Below the pieces are notes generated by a model, which worked only from the letters and a program-made list of their open reading frames with translations, had not been told where the DNA came from and did no database searches. Positions 33,662 to 41,647 of a stretch of DNA of 64,000 nt are shown in pieces. The stretch lies in contig NZ_BOMQ01000059.1 in NCBI RefSeq assembly GCF_016862275.1, positions 62,001-126,000 of the forward strand. The letters run 5' to 3'. The stretch is from Actinoplanes nipponensis (GTDB taxonomy: Bacteria > Actinomycetota > Actinomycetes > Mycobacteriales > Micromonosporaceae). The stretch's first letter is position 1; each line of letters starts with the position of its first letter. The position numbers and the translations under genes are program-made.

Positions 33662-34622
33662 CCGGCTCGACCAGCCCGGCTACGGCCGGCGCCGCTCCGG
33701 CAAGGGCTTCCGGTACCTCGACACCGACGGCGCCACGACGCTGCGCGATCCCGAGGCGCTGGCCCGGATCAAGGAGCTGGTCATCCCGCCGGCCTGGACC
33801 GACGTGTGGATCAACACCGACCCGCACGGGCACATCCAGGCCACCGGTCAGGACGCCGCCGGGCGCAAGCAGTACGTCTACCACCCGCGGTGGCGGACCG
33901 CCCGCGACGAGAAGAAGTTCGAGCATGCCCTGGAGATCGCCGAGCGGCTGCCGGAGCTGCGGTCCCGGCTGTGCGCGGACCTGAGCGGGCGCGGCCTCAC
34001 CCGGGACCGGGTGCTGGCGGCGGTGGCGCGCCTGCTCGACATGGGCATGTTCCGGGTGGGCAGCGACCAGTACGCCCGCCGCGACGAGGACCCCTCCTAC
34101 GGGCTGTCCACGCTGCTGCCCGAGCACGTGCGGGTACGCGGCGGCTGCGTGGTGCTCGAGTTCACCGGCAAGTCCGGCGTCGAGCACGCCAACCCGGTGG
34201 AGGACGGCGAGGTCTGCCAGGTGCTCAGGGACCTGAAGCGGCGGCGCCGGGGCAAGCAGCGGCTGTTCGCGTACTGGGATCCGGCGGCGCGGCGGTGGCG
34301 GGAGATCCGGGCCGACGACGTCAACGCCTACCTGCGGGAGATCAGCGGCGAGGAGATGACCGCCAAGGACTTCCGGACCTGGCACGGCACGGTCAAGGCG
34401 GCCGAGGAGCTGGCCGCCGCCGGGCCGCAGGAGACGAAGACCGGGCGCAAGAAGGCCGTCGCGCACGCCATGAAGGAGGTGGCCGAGTTGCTCGGCAACA
34501 CCCCGGCGGTGGCCCGCAGCTCCTACGTCGACCCGCGGGTGGTCGAGAGCTTCGAGAAGGGCGAGACCGTGGACCCGCAGGAGCCCGCCGAGCAGGCCGT
34601 GCTCGACCTGCTGAAGGACTAG
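33645..34622 (+). CDS. DNA topoisomerase IB (poxvirus type)
   Basis: 325-aa type IB topoisomerase that relaxes supercoils by transient 3'-phosphotyrosyl nicking. The N-terminal domain (GKGFRYLDTDG ... VIPPAWTDVWI, HIQATGQDAAGRKQYVYHPRW) binds DNA; the catalytic domain has MGMFRVGSDQYARRDEDPSYGLSTL, VLEFTGKSGVEH (general-acid Lys) and FRTWHGTVKAAEEL. The nucleophile Tyr lies in TPAVARSSYVDPRVV. Relatives occur sporadically in bacteria. ATG 33645 gives the full conserved N-terminus. It overlaps the GT9 gene by 17 bases. Confidence 0.95.
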   Translation: MRLRRSRLDQPGYGRRRSGKGFRYLDTDGATTLRDPEALARIKELVIPPAWTDVWINTDPHGHIQATGQDAAGRKQYVYHPRWRTARDEKKFEHALEIAERLPELRSRLCADLSGRGLTRDRVLAAVARLLDMGMFRVGSDQYARRDEDPSYGLSTLLPEHVRVRGGCVVLEFTGKSGVEHANPVEDGEVCQVLRDLKRRRRGKQRLFAYWDPAARRWREIRADDVNAYLREISGEEMTAKDFRTWHGTVKAAEELAAAGPQETKTGRKKAVAHAMKEVAELLGNTPAVARSSYVDPRVVESFEKGETVDPQEPAEQAVLDLLKD

Positions 34623-34656
34623 TTTCGCCCCGCCGGCGGGCGGGAACCCGGGTGGT

Positions 34657-35067
34657 ATGCCCGCACGCGAGAACCTGCCCAGCACCATCAAGCGGTCGCC
34701 GCGCAAGGCCCAGGACACGTACGCCGAGACCCTGGACAGCGCCGTCGAGCAGTACGGCGACGGCGAACGCGCGCACCGCACCGCGCTGTCGTCGCTGAAG
34801 CACTCGTTCGAGAAGGTCGGCGACCACTGGGAGCCCAAGGAGCAGCGCGGACCCAGCGACGCCCAGGCGGCGGGCGGGGTGGACACGAACCGGCCGACGG
34901 CCGGCGGCGTGGACGCCAACGCCAGCAAGAAGCACCTGCTGGAGGTGGCCAAGCGGCTCGACGTGCGCGGCCGGTCCCGGATGACCAAGGAGGAACTGGT
35001 TGAGGCGATCGGCCGGGCCAACGACGCGGCCAGCCGCCGGGCTCTGAAGGCCGAGCGCGAGGACTGA
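34657..35067 (+). CDS. ChaB family protein with Rho N-terminal-like domain
   Basis: 136-aa protein. Residues 4-65 match ChaB (LPSTIKRSPRKAQDTYAETLDSAVEQYGDGERAHRTALSSLKHSFEKVGDHWEPKE split here by function: first half is the conserved helix pair). Residues about 90-135 form a Rho-N/SAP-like nucleic-acid-binding helix bundle (KKHLLEVAKRLDVRGRSRMTKEELVEAI). The combination suggests a nucleoid-associated or stress protein, and it follows topoisomerase IB after 34 bases. ChaB itself has no firmly established biochemical function. There is no clear Shine-Dalgarno sequence, although the start context GGTGGT is purine-rich. Confidence 0.88.
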   Translation: MPARENLPSTIKRSPRKAQDTYAETLDSAVEQYGDGERAHRTALSSLKHSFEKVGDHWEPKEQRGPSDAQAAGGVDTNRPTAGGVDANASKKHLLEVAKRLDVRGRSRMTKEELVEAIGRANDAASRRALKAERED

Positions 35068-35069
35068 CC

Positions 35070-35094
35070 ATATCTGGGATAGCATCCCGGATAT
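35070..35094 (+). promoter_or_regulatory. Palindromic autoregulatory operator over a leaderless start
   Basis: ATATCTGGGAT, central AGC and ATCCCGGATAT form a 25-base inverted repeat with one mismatch. It covers a TAGCAT-like -10 element (35080-35085) and runs into the ATG at 35093, implying a leaderless transcript. Binding of the encoded XRE regulator here would block its own promoter. Confidence 0.65.
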
Positions 35095-35653
35095 GAGAGA
35101 CGAGCTCGACGCCCGGCTGGCCTCCCGCATCGCCGAACTGCGGGTCGGCCGGGGCTGGTCGCTGGACGACCTGGCCGCCCGCACCGGGGTGAGCCGGTCC
35201 ACCCTGTCGCGGCTGGAGCGCGGCGAGATCAGCCCGACCGCCGCGCTGCTCGGCAAGCTCTGCACCGCGTACGGCCGGACCATGTCCCGCCTGCTGGCCG
35301 AGGTCGAGGCCGAGCCGCCCGCCGTGGTCCGCGCCGCGGACCAGGCGCTCTGGCGCGACGGGTCCGCCGGCTTCACCCGCCGCGGCGTCTCCCCGCCGCA
35401 CGCGGGCCTGCGCGGCGAGCTGATCGAGGGCGTGCTCGACGCCGGCGCGGACATCGGCTACGACGCGCCGCCGGTGACCGGCCTCGAACAGCACGTCTGG
35501 GTCCTGGACGGGTGCCTGGAGCTGACCGACGACCGCACCCCGCACCGCCTGGAAGCGGGCGACTGCCTGCGGTTCCGGCTCTGGGGTCCGACCCGCTTCC
35601 GCAACCCCGGGCCCGGCCCGGTGCGCTACGCCGTCTTCGTGGTGCTGCCGTGA
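35093..35653 (+). CDS. XRE-family regulator with cupin sensor domain
   Basis: 186-aa regulator. Residues 8-65 are an XRE helix-turn-helix (LASRIAELRVGRGWSLDDLAARTGVSRSTLSRLERGEISP cut at the second helix); residues about 110-185 are a cupin (GLEQHVWVLDGCLELT, HRLEAGDCLRFR). Such HTH-cupin proteins usually sense small metabolites and control transporters or catabolic enzymes. It is coupled by GTGA to a GNAT acetyltransferase, which may produce or remove the signal. A 25-base palindrome overlaps its start codon. Confidence 0.93.
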   Translation: MRDELDARLASRIAELRVGRGWSLDDLAARTGVSRSTLSRLERGEISPTAALLGKLCTAYGRTMSRLLAEVEAEPPAVVRAADQALWRDGSAGFTRRGVSPPHAGLRGELIEGVLDAGADIGYDAPPVTGLEQHVWVLDGCLELTDDRTPHRLEAGDCLRFRLWGPTRFRNPGPGPVRYAVFVVLP

Positions 35654-36186
35654 CCATCACCCGGCTCACCGCCGCCGACTTCGCCGAGCACCTCCCCGCG
35701 CTGGCCGGCCTGCTGGTCGACGCGGTGGCCGACGGCGCCTCGGTCGGTTTCCTGGACGACCTGGACCACGCGGCCGCCGCCGGCTGGTGGCGGTCCCGGG
35801 CCGCCGCGGTCGCGGACGGCGCCCTCGCCGTGTGGGTCGCCACCGGCCCGGCCGGCGTGACCGGCACGGTCAGCCTGGCCTACCCGGACAAGCCGAACGC
35901 CCGGCACCGCGCCGAGGTCGTCAAGCTCATGGTGCGCCGCGACGCGCGGGGTCACGGGCTGGGCCGCCGCCTGCTGGCCACCGCCGAGGAGGCCGCCGCG
36001 GCCGCCGGCATCACCTTGCTGCTGCTCGACACCGAGACGGCCAGCGCCGCCGAACGCCTGTACGCCGCCGCCGGCTGGCACCGCTACGGCATCGTCCCCG
36101 GCTACGCGGCCGACCCGTCCGGGCGGCTGCGGGACTGCAGTTTCTTCGCCAAAAGTGTCGGAAAGTCGCCTCTCCACAGTGGATGA
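35650..36186 (+). CDS. GNAT family N-acetyltransferase
   Basis: 178-aa acetyl-CoA-dependent acetyltransferase. The acetyl-CoA site is VVKLMVRRDARGHGLGRRLLATAEEAA (R/Q-x-x-G-x-G loop, about residues 96-122), preceded by GTVSLAYPDKPNARHRAEV and followed by LLLDTETASAAERLYAAAGW. The same pattern occurs in acetyltransferases acting on small amines or antibiotics. Its start overlaps the stop of the XRE-cupin gene, so the two form an operon. Substrate unknown. Confidence 0.92.
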   Translation: MTITRLTAADFAEHLPALAGLLVDAVADGASVGFLDDLDHAAAAGWWRSRAAAVADGALAVWVATGPAGVTGTVSLAYPDKPNARHRAEVVKLMVRRDARGHGLGRRLLATAEEAAAAAGITLLLLDTETASAAERLYAAAGWHRYGIVPGYAADPSGRLRDCSFFAKSVGKSPLHSG

Positions 36187-36208
36187 GCAGGCGCTAGCGT
36201 GATGCCCC

Positions 36209-36670
36209 ATGGGCCGGCGCTACCGGGTGCTCCTCGTGTCCAGCAGCGGCGGTGTGCTGCTGGACCTGCTCGCCCTGCGCCCGTGGTGGCAGCGCCACGA
36301 CCCGGTGTGGGTGGCCGTGCCCGCCCCCGACACCGAGGTGGCGCTGACCGGGCAGCGCGTGCACTGGCGCCCCGAGCTCACCCTGCGCACCCGGCTGCGG
36401 GTGCTGCCGTCGGCCTGGCAGGCGCTCCGGCTGCTGCGGGCCGAGCGGCCGGACGTGATCGTGTCGGCCGGCACCGGCGTGGCCGTCGGCTTCTTCCTCG
36501 CCGCCCGCCTGCTGCGCGTGCCCTGCCTGTGGCTGGAGACGTTCAACATGACCGGTCCGGCCGGCGCCGCCGCCCGGGTGTGCGCCCGGCTGGCCTCGGC
36601 CGTGCTGGTGCAGCGGCCCGCCCTGCTGGAGACCCGCCGCCGGGCCGTGCTGATCGGGGAACTCTACTGA
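36209..36670 (+). CDS. Alg14/PssD-like glycosyltransferase subunit
   Basis: 153-aa protein, MGRRYRVLLVSSSGGVLLDLLALRPWWQRHD, with DVIVSAGTGVAVGFFLAARLLRVPCLWLETFN. It corresponds to the N-terminal (membrane anchor/acceptor) half of a GT28/GT1-type enzyme, as in Alg14, PssD or CpsF. Such proteins recruit a catalytic Alg13-like partner, encoded by the next gene. Together they would add a sugar to a polyprenyl-linked acceptor at the inner face of the membrane. The stop overlaps the next start (TGATG). Confidence 0.9.
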   Translation: MGRRYRVLLVSSSGGVLLDLLALRPWWQRHDPVWVAVPAPDTEVALTGQRVHWRPELTLRTRLRVLPSAWQALRLLRAERPDVIVSAGTGVAVGFFLAARLLRVPCLWLETFNMTGPAGAAARVCARLASAVLVQRPALLETRRRAVLIGELY

Positions 36671-37164
36671 TGGCCCGCGTCCTGGTCACCGTCGGCATGG
36701 GCCCGTGGCCCTTCGACCGGCTGATCGCGGCGCTGGCCCCGCTGTGTGCCGAGCATGACGTGTTCGCCCAGACCGGCACATCCACCGTGGTGCCGCCCTG
36801 TCCGCACGCCCCGTTCCTGCCGCTCGACCAGGTGCAGGAACGGCTGGCCGCCGCGGACGTCGTCATCACCCACGCCGGCAACACCGTCCGGCTGGTGCAG
36901 CGGCTCGGCGGCGTGCCGGTGGCGGTCGCCCGCGAGGCCGCGCGCGGCGAGATGGGCAACGACCACCAGGTGGAATACCTGCGGTCCGAGGAGCAAGTCG
37001 GCCGGGTCGTCGCCGTCTGGGACGTCGACGAGCTGGCGGGAGCGGTCGCCCGGCACCGGGAGGACGCGCTGCGGTTGCTCGCCGAGCGCCCGCTGCCGCC
37101 GGCGGTCTCCGACGATCGGCTCGTGGCCGTCCTCGACGAGCTGTGCGGGCGGCTGGTCCGATGA
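36670..37164 (+). CDS. Alg13/PssE-like glycosyltransferase catalytic subunit
   Basis: 164-aa GT28 C-terminal-domain protein: VLVTVGMGPWPFDRLIAALAPL, then PFLPLDQVQERLAAADVVITHAGNTVRLVQRLGGVPVAVARE, which is the UDP-sugar-binding site with the conserved His-Ala-Gly. GNDHQVEYLRSEEQVGRVV resembles the end of PssE/CpsG proteins. It forms a split enzyme with the upstream Alg14-like subunit. Stop overlaps the methyltransferase start by 4 bases. Confidence 0.92.
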   Translation: MARVLVTVGMGPWPFDRLIAALAPLCAEHDVFAQTGTSTVVPPCPHAPFLPLDQVQERLAAADVVITHAGNTVRLVQRLGGVPVAVAREAARGEMGNDHQVEYLRSEEQVGRVVAVWDVDELAGAVARHREDALRLLAERPLPPAVSDDRLVAVLDELCGRLVR

Positions 37165-37913
37165 ACCCGTTCGCCGGCCATCCGCTGCACCGGTACGCCT
37201 TCGCCTGGGAGCAGCTCGACGGGCGCACCGGCCGGCACCTCGACCTCGGCTGCGGCACCGGCGAATTCCTGGGCGTGCTGGACACCGCGGGCAGCGTCGT
37301 CGCGGAAGGGGCCGACCCGCACCCCGGATACCTGGCGGAGGTACGGGCGCGGCACCCCGGGATCACCCTGCACCGGCTCACCGTGGGCGCGCCGCTGGAG
37401 CTGCCCGACGCCGGCTACGACTCGGTCACCGCGCTGGACATGCTCGAGCACGTACCGGACGAGGCCGAGCTGCTGGCCGAGGTGCGCCGCGTGCTGGCGC
37501 CCGGCGGGTTGCTCGTGGTGACCGTGCCGCGCCGGCACGTCTTCTCCTTCCTCGACCCTGACGACGCCAAGTTCCGGCTGCCCCGGCTGCACCGCTGGGT
37601 CTACACCCGCCGGTTCGGCGCCCGGGTCTACCACGAGCGCTTCGTGGACCTGGCGAACGACCTGCGCGGCGACATGTCCGTGGGCCGCGACCGGCACACC
37701 AACTACCGCACGGCGGAGCTGCTGGGGCTGCTGCGCGACGCCGGTTTCGAGCCGGTGGTGGTCACCGGGGCCAACCTGTTCTGGCGCTGGCTGCAGATCC
37801 CGGCGCTGCTCACCGGCGGCCCGCTGCGCCGGCTGCTGGAGCGCGGCATCCACCTGGACGGGCGGCTGTTCCGCTCAGCCAACCTGTTCGTCGCGGCGCG
37901 GAGGCTGCCATGA
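37161..37913 (+). CDS. SAM-dependent class I methyltransferase
   Basis: 250-aa Methyltransf_11/23-type enzyme. SAM motif I is HLDLGCGTGEFLGVL (about residue 25), followed by YDSVTALDMLEHVPDEAELLAEVRRVLAPGGLLVVTVP. The C-terminal half (RHVFSFLDPDDAKFRLPRLHRWVY, ANLFWRWLQIPALL) resembles methyltransferases of polysaccharide or lipid-linked sugar loci. It sits between the split glycosyltransferase and a radical SAM gene and is coupled to both, so it may methylate the same product. Acceptor unknown. Confidence 0.92.
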   Translation: MNPFAGHPLHRYAFAWEQLDGRTGRHLDLGCGTGEFLGVLDTAGSVVAEGADPHPGYLAEVRARHPGITLHRLTVGAPLELPDAGYDSVTALDMLEHVPDEAELLAEVRRVLAPGGLLVVTVPRRHVFSFLDPDDAKFRLPRLHRWVYTRRFGARVYHERFVDLANDLRGDMSVGRDRHTNYRTAELLGLLRDAGFEPVVVTGANLFWRWLQIPALLTGGPLRRLLERGIHLDGRLFRSANLFVAARRLP

Positions 37914-38986
37914 CCATTGCGGAGAAGGCCCGGCTGGCGATGTTCTTCGGCCGGCTGGCGGTCAAGGAGCGCCTCGCGCCGCGGCTGCACGTCCGGCCGC
38001 TGGTCGCCGAGCTGTTCCTGACCGACAACTGCAACCTGCGCTGCACCAGCTGCGGCTGCTGGACCGCCAACACCAAGGGCGAGCTGTCCACCGGGGAGTG
38101 GCGGGACGTGCTGCGCCAGCTCGTCGCCCTGCGCATCCACAAGGTCAACTTCACCGGCGGGGAGCCGCTGCTGCGGCCCGACGCGATCGGCCTGATGGCG
38201 TACGCCCGCAGCGCCGGCGTGCGCCACCTGCACCTCAACAGCAACGGCATCCGCCTCACCCCGGCCGTGCTGGAGGAGGTGATCGCGGCCGGCGTACGCA
38301 GCTTCAACGTCTCGGTCGACGGGCCCACGGCGCTGGTCCACGACCGGATCCGCGGCCGCCTCGGCGCGTTCGCCACCACCACCGAGCACCTGCGGCACCT
38401 CATCGCCGAGCGGGACCGGCACCGGCTCAAGGTGCGGATGAACTTCACCGTGATGCGCGACAACGTGGACAGCCTGCCGGCCATCGCCGCCCTGGCCCAG
38501 GAACTGGACGTGACGCTCTACCTCAACCTGGTCACCGACCGCACGTTCCTGTTCCGCACCGACGCGGTGACCGACCAGACCGCCGTGGACCGCGGCCGCC
38601 TCGACGCGGCGCTGGCCGAGCTGGAACGGATGGCCCGCCGCGACCGCCGCCGGCTGCCCCGCTACTCCGACCTGCGCTACCTGCGCGGCCACTTCAGCGA
38701 CCTGGTGCAGCGCGACCTGCCGTGCGCCGAGTCGCAGCTCAAGCTCATGATCCACTCCCAGGGCCAGGTGGGCGGCTGCTGGGCGCACGACCCGACGGCC
38801 ACCGTCCGCGCCCGGACGCTGGCCGAGATCGTCGACGCCCCCGAGTACCGCGAGGAGCACGCCCGGCTGTTCCGCAAGGAGTGCGTCGGCTGCGGCAGCA
38901 ACTACAGCCTCAACCTGCGCTGGCGGCCCGGCACGTACCTCGCCGACCTGCAGTGGCGGGCGGGACGGCGGTCCCTTGCGGTCTAG
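37910..38986 (+). CDS. Radical SAM enzyme
   Basis: 358-aa radical SAM protein. The 4Fe-4S site is CNLRCTSC (CxxxCxxC, about residues 43-50), with VNFTGGEPLLRPD and LHLNSNGIRLTP typical of the SAM-binding barrel. The C-terminal region contains CAESQLKLMIHSQGQVGGCWAHDP and KECVGCGSNYSLNLRW, additional cysteines that may hold an auxiliary cluster (SPASM/twitch-like, not certain). It lies in an operon with a split GT and two methyltransferases, suggesting a radical modification of a glycan or lipid. No precursor peptide gene is visible, which argues against RiPP maturation. Confidence 0.92.
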   Translation: MTIAEKARLAMFFGRLAVKERLAPRLHVRPLVAELFLTDNCNLRCTSCGCWTANTKGELSTGEWRDVLRQLVALRIHKVNFTGGEPLLRPDAIGLMAYARSAGVRHLHLNSNGIRLTPAVLEEVIAAGVRSFNVSVDGPTALVHDRIRGRLGAFATTTEHLRHLIAERDRHRLKVRMNFTVMRDNVDSLPAIAALAQELDVTLYLNLVTDRTFLFRTDAVTDQTAVDRGRLDAALAELERMARRDRRRLPRYSDLRYLRGHFSDLVQRDLPCAESQLKLMIHSQGQVGGCWAHDPTATVRARTLAEIVDAPEYREEHARLFRKECVGCGSNYSLNLRWRPGTYLADLQWRAGRRSLAV

Positions 38987-39761
38987 CCGGCCCCTCTACG
39001 ACGCGCTCGCGGCCGGCTACGAGGACCACTTCGCCGTGCCGCACCGCCGCGCCTACGACGACCTGGCCTGGGACCAGGTCGTCGCGCTGCTGCCGGAGCC
39101 GCCGGCCGGGATCGTCGACGCCGGCTGCGGCGTCGGCCGCTGGGCGCGGCGCCTGCAGGCCCGGGGGTACGCCGTGACGGGCGTCGAACAGTCCCCGGGC
39201 ATGATCGCCGCCCTGCGGGCCCGCCCACCCGGCCCCGGCTTCACCCTCGTCGAGGCGTCGATGGACGACGCCGAGCTGCCCCCGCGGGCCGCGATGGTGC
39301 TGGCCATGGGCTCGCTGCAGTACACGGCCGACCCCGAGGCGACGATCGCCCACCTGGCGGGCTGGCTGCGCCCGGGCGGCGTGCTCGCCGTGCTGGTCGA
39401 CTCGCTGGTCGGGCTGGTGCTGGAGCTGCTGCGCGACGGCCGCGAGCAGGAGGCCCTGCGGCGGCTGGCGACCCGGCGCGGGGTGTGGCGCCAGCACGGC
39501 CTGGAGGCCGACCTGCACCTGCTGGACCGGGCCCGGCTGGAGGCGGCGTGCGCCGCGGCCGGGCTCACCGACATCCGCACCCGGGGGCTGCTGGTGACGG
39601 CGGCGGCGCTGGGCCGCGACGAGCTGAACCACCGCCTGACCACCGACGGCGACGCCCACCTCGCCCTGGAACGCCGCCTGCTGGAGTCGCCCCTGCTGGC
39701 CGACACGGGCAAGCAACTGCTGGTCACCGCCCGCCGCGCTGCTCCGGCGGAGGCCGGCTGA
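38976..39761 (+). CDS. SAM-dependent methyltransferase (TTG start)
   Basis: 261-aa class I methyltransferase: LYDALAAGYEDHFAVPHRRAYDDLAW, SAM motif GIVDAGCGVGRWARRL (about residue 45), and YAVTGVEQSPGMI, followed by PRAAMVLAMGSLQYTADPEATIAHL and GGVLAVLVDSL. Length and layout match methyltransferases found beside radical SAM enzymes. The only in-frame start preserving the N-terminus is TTG 38976, inside the end of the radical SAM gene (11-base overlap). It ends the five-gene operon that begins at 36209. Confidence 0.88.
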   Translation: MRSSRPLYDALAAGYEDHFAVPHRRAYDDLAWDQVVALLPEPPAGIVDAGCGVGRWARRLQARGYAVTGVEQSPGMIAALRARPPGPGFTLVEASMDDAELPPRAAMVLAMGSLQYTADPEATIAHLAGWLRPGGVLAVLVDSLVGLVLELLRDGREQEALRRLATRRGVWRQHGLEADLHLLDRARLEAACAAAGLTDIRTRGLLVTAAALGRDELNHRLTTDGDAHLALERRLLESPLLADTGKQLLVTARRAAPAEAG

Positions 39762-39764
39762 GGC

Positions 39765-40301
39765 TCAGGTGTTCTTCAGGCACACGAACGGGCCGCGCAC
39801 ACCCGCGTTGAACCGTTCGGCCGCGGCCAGCGCCGTCCGCACCCGCCGCCGCGGGCCCAGCCCGGTGCCGGCGGTGGCGAACAGCGCCCCCAGCGCGATC
39901 TGGTCGCCGCAGCCCACCGCGGCGAAACCGTCGGCCGCCTTGGCCACCTGGTAGTCGTCGTGGACGGCGAACAACTGTCCGCGGACGCCGACCAGGAACG
40001 TGCCGCCCTCCTCCCGGTCGTTCTCCTTCGCCGCCCAGCCGCCCGCCTTGAGGCAGTCACGCACGGCGTCGATGAACGTCGTCGCCATGAACGCGTCCAG
40101 GTCGCCGCGCGGCTTCGGCAACGTCAGCGAGTAGCGGATGAGCTGGCCCATCCGGAACGAGGTGGTGAACCCGAACAGGTAGCGGTTCTTGCGGAAGACC
40201 TTGGCGTCCGCGCGCACGGTCAGGCTCAGACCCGACACCCCGGCACTGTCCCCGCCGATGTACACCGCGCCCGCCCGGGCCAGACCCACGATGGCCGTCA
40301 T
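39765..40301 (-). CDS. Proteasome-fold (HslV-like) Ntn-hydrolase family protein
   Basis: 178-aa single-domain protein beginning MTAIVGLARAGAVYIGGDSAGVSG, the start of a proteasome beta/HslV Ntn-hydrolase fold. Removing Met would expose Thr1 as nucleophile; Asp in GGDSAG (Asp17-like) and Lys in VRADAKVF (Lys33-like) complete the catalytic set. The rest (GCGDQIALGALFATAG, TALAAAERFNAGVRGPF) matches the barrel. No HslU or proteasome alpha subunit is encoded nearby, so it appears solitary. A 6-codon upstream extension is possible but would mask Thr1. Confidence 0.85.
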   Translation of the reverse strand: MTAIVGLARAGAVYIGGDSAGVSGLSLTVRADAKVFRKNRYLFGFTTSFRMGQLIRYSLTLPKPRGDLDAFMATTFIDAVRDCLKAGGWAAKENDREEGGTFLVGVRGQLFAVHDDYQVAKAADGFAAVGCGDQIALGALFATAGTGLGPRRRVRTALAAAERFNAGVRGPFVCLKNT

Positions 40302-40464
40302 CGGATCACCGTCGCACAACGACGGCGTTACGTCGATCGGCCGGTGGTCGCACAGCCGTTGGGCCAGACCCCCGCGGCCGTCGCACGAAATGTGCGAGAT
40401 CGCCCGGGTGTGGGGGCTTGCATGGAGGCAGATCCGAGATCACACACCCGGAAGGGGTGAGAGC

Positions 40465-41592
40465 ATGAGTGCAGTCCTACGGCATCAGGCCAGGAGGGCG
40501 GCCGTCGCCGGATCCGTCCTGGCGGTCATCTGCGGCGGTCTCGCCGGTGGCGCCCCGGCGGCCGCGGCCGCCGGAGCGCCCGGCACGGTCCTGACCACGG
40601 CGGCGGCGACCCTCCCGCCGGAGCTCACCGAGCTGGCCACCGGGCAGCGCATCTCGTACGTCAGCACGGGCGTCACCGGCGCCGGCATCACCGCGACCGG
40701 GCTGGTGCTCACCCCGAGACGCAAGAAGGTCAACAAGACGGTGGTGTGGGGGCACGGCACCACCGGGCTGGCCGACCAGTGCGCACCCTCCGACCACCAG
40801 GACGTCTTCTGGCCGGAGGCCCGCGCCGCCATCGCCGAACTGCTCGGCCGCGGCTGGACGGTGGCCGCCCCCGACTACCCCGGCCTGGGCACGCCCGACG
40901 CCCACCCGTACCTGATCGGCGGCAGCGCGGCCCGCGCGATGATCGACAGCGTCAGGGCGGCCCGCTCGCTGGACCCCGCCCTCGGCCCCGACTACGTGCT
41001 GGACGGCCACTCCCAGGGCGGCCAGGGCGCGCTGTTCGCCGGTGAACTGGCGCCCGCCTACGACGGCGCGCTGACCCTGCGCGGCGTGGCGGCCATCGCC
41101 CCGGTCTCCAACGTGAACCTGCTGGCGCCGCTCATCCCGGGCACGCCGGGCCAGGGCTACCTCGTGATGGCCCTGTACGGCCTGGCCACCGTGCAGCCGT
41201 CGTTCGACCCGCTCACGGTGCTGGCGCCGCCGGCCCGCACCCGGGTGCCGGTGCTGGAGTCCGGCTGTCTGTACGAGATCCTGGCCGCGTACCAGCCGTT
41301 GCAGGCGGGACAGCTGGTCCTCGGCGGCGCGCTGCCGCAGCCGGTGGTGGACCAGCTGGCCCGCTACGACAACCCGGCCCAGACGGCGCCGAGCGCGCCG
41401 ATCCTGCTCGTGCAGGGCACGGCGGACGAGGCCGTGCCGTACGACATCACCGCCGGCCCGCTGCTGGACCAGCTGAACGCGTACGGGCAGCCGGTCAGCC
41501 TGGTCACCCTGCAGAACCAGAACCACGACGGCGCGGTCTTCGCCTCGACGGTCCTCGTGGCCGACTGGATCGCCGGGCGGTTCGCCGCCTGA
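40465..41592 (+). CDS. Secreted lipase/esterase (secretory lipase family)
   Basis: 375-aa alpha/beta hydrolase. A signal peptide (MSAVLRHQARRAAVAGSVLAVICGG...AAAA, cleavage near residue 36) leads to the fold: TVVWGHGTTGLADQCAPSDHQ (oxyanion region), VAAPDYPGLGTPDAHPYL, DYVLDGHSQGGQGA (nucleophile Ser, GHSQG), LVQGTADEAVPYDITAG (Asp) and NQNHDGAVFAS (His). The pattern is that of fungal/actinobacterial secretory lipases (PF03583). ATG 40465 follows a purine-rich AAGGGGTGAGAG. It is divergent from the Ntn-hydrolase gene. Confidence 0.93.
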   Translation: MSAVLRHQARRAAVAGSVLAVICGGLAGGAPAAAAAGAPGTVLTTAAATLPPELTELATGQRISYVSTGVTGAGITATGLVLTPRRKKVNKTVVWGHGTTGLADQCAPSDHQDVFWPEARAAIAELLGRGWTVAAPDYPGLGTPDAHPYLIGGSAARAMIDSVRAARSLDPALGPDYVLDGHSQGGQGALFAGELAPAYDGALTLRGVAAIAPVSNVNLLAPLIPGTPGQGYLVMALYGLATVQPSFDPLTVLAPPARTRVPVLESGCLYEILAAYQPLQAGQLVLGGALPQPVVDQLARYDNPAQTAPSAPILLVQGTADEAVPYDITAGPLLDQLNAYGQPVSLVTLQNQNHDGAVFASTVLVADWIAGRFAA

Positions 41593-41598
41593 CGGCCA

Positions 41599-41647
41599 CC
41601 GGCCGGCCGCTGAGATGCGCCCCCCGCGGGACTCAGCGGCCGGCCGG
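41599..41647 (+). terminator. Terminator after the secreted lipase gene
   Basis: A perfect 16-bp stem (CCGGCCGGCCGCTGAG and its complement at 41632-41647) with a 17-base loop starts 7 bases beyond the stop codon. The remaining 120 bases before the kinase gene show no other feature. Confidence 0.85.

Noticed and set aside
34622..34655. SigB-type promoter before the ChaB gene (GTTT ... GGGTGG)
   Set aside because: The spacer is 24 bases, too long for the 14-16 base consensus, and the -10 is imperfect.
37910..38986. RiPP maturase interpretation of the radical SAM gene
   Set aside because: No small precursor ORF or peptidase/transporter gene lies nearby; the neighbours are glycosyltransferase and methyltransferase genes.
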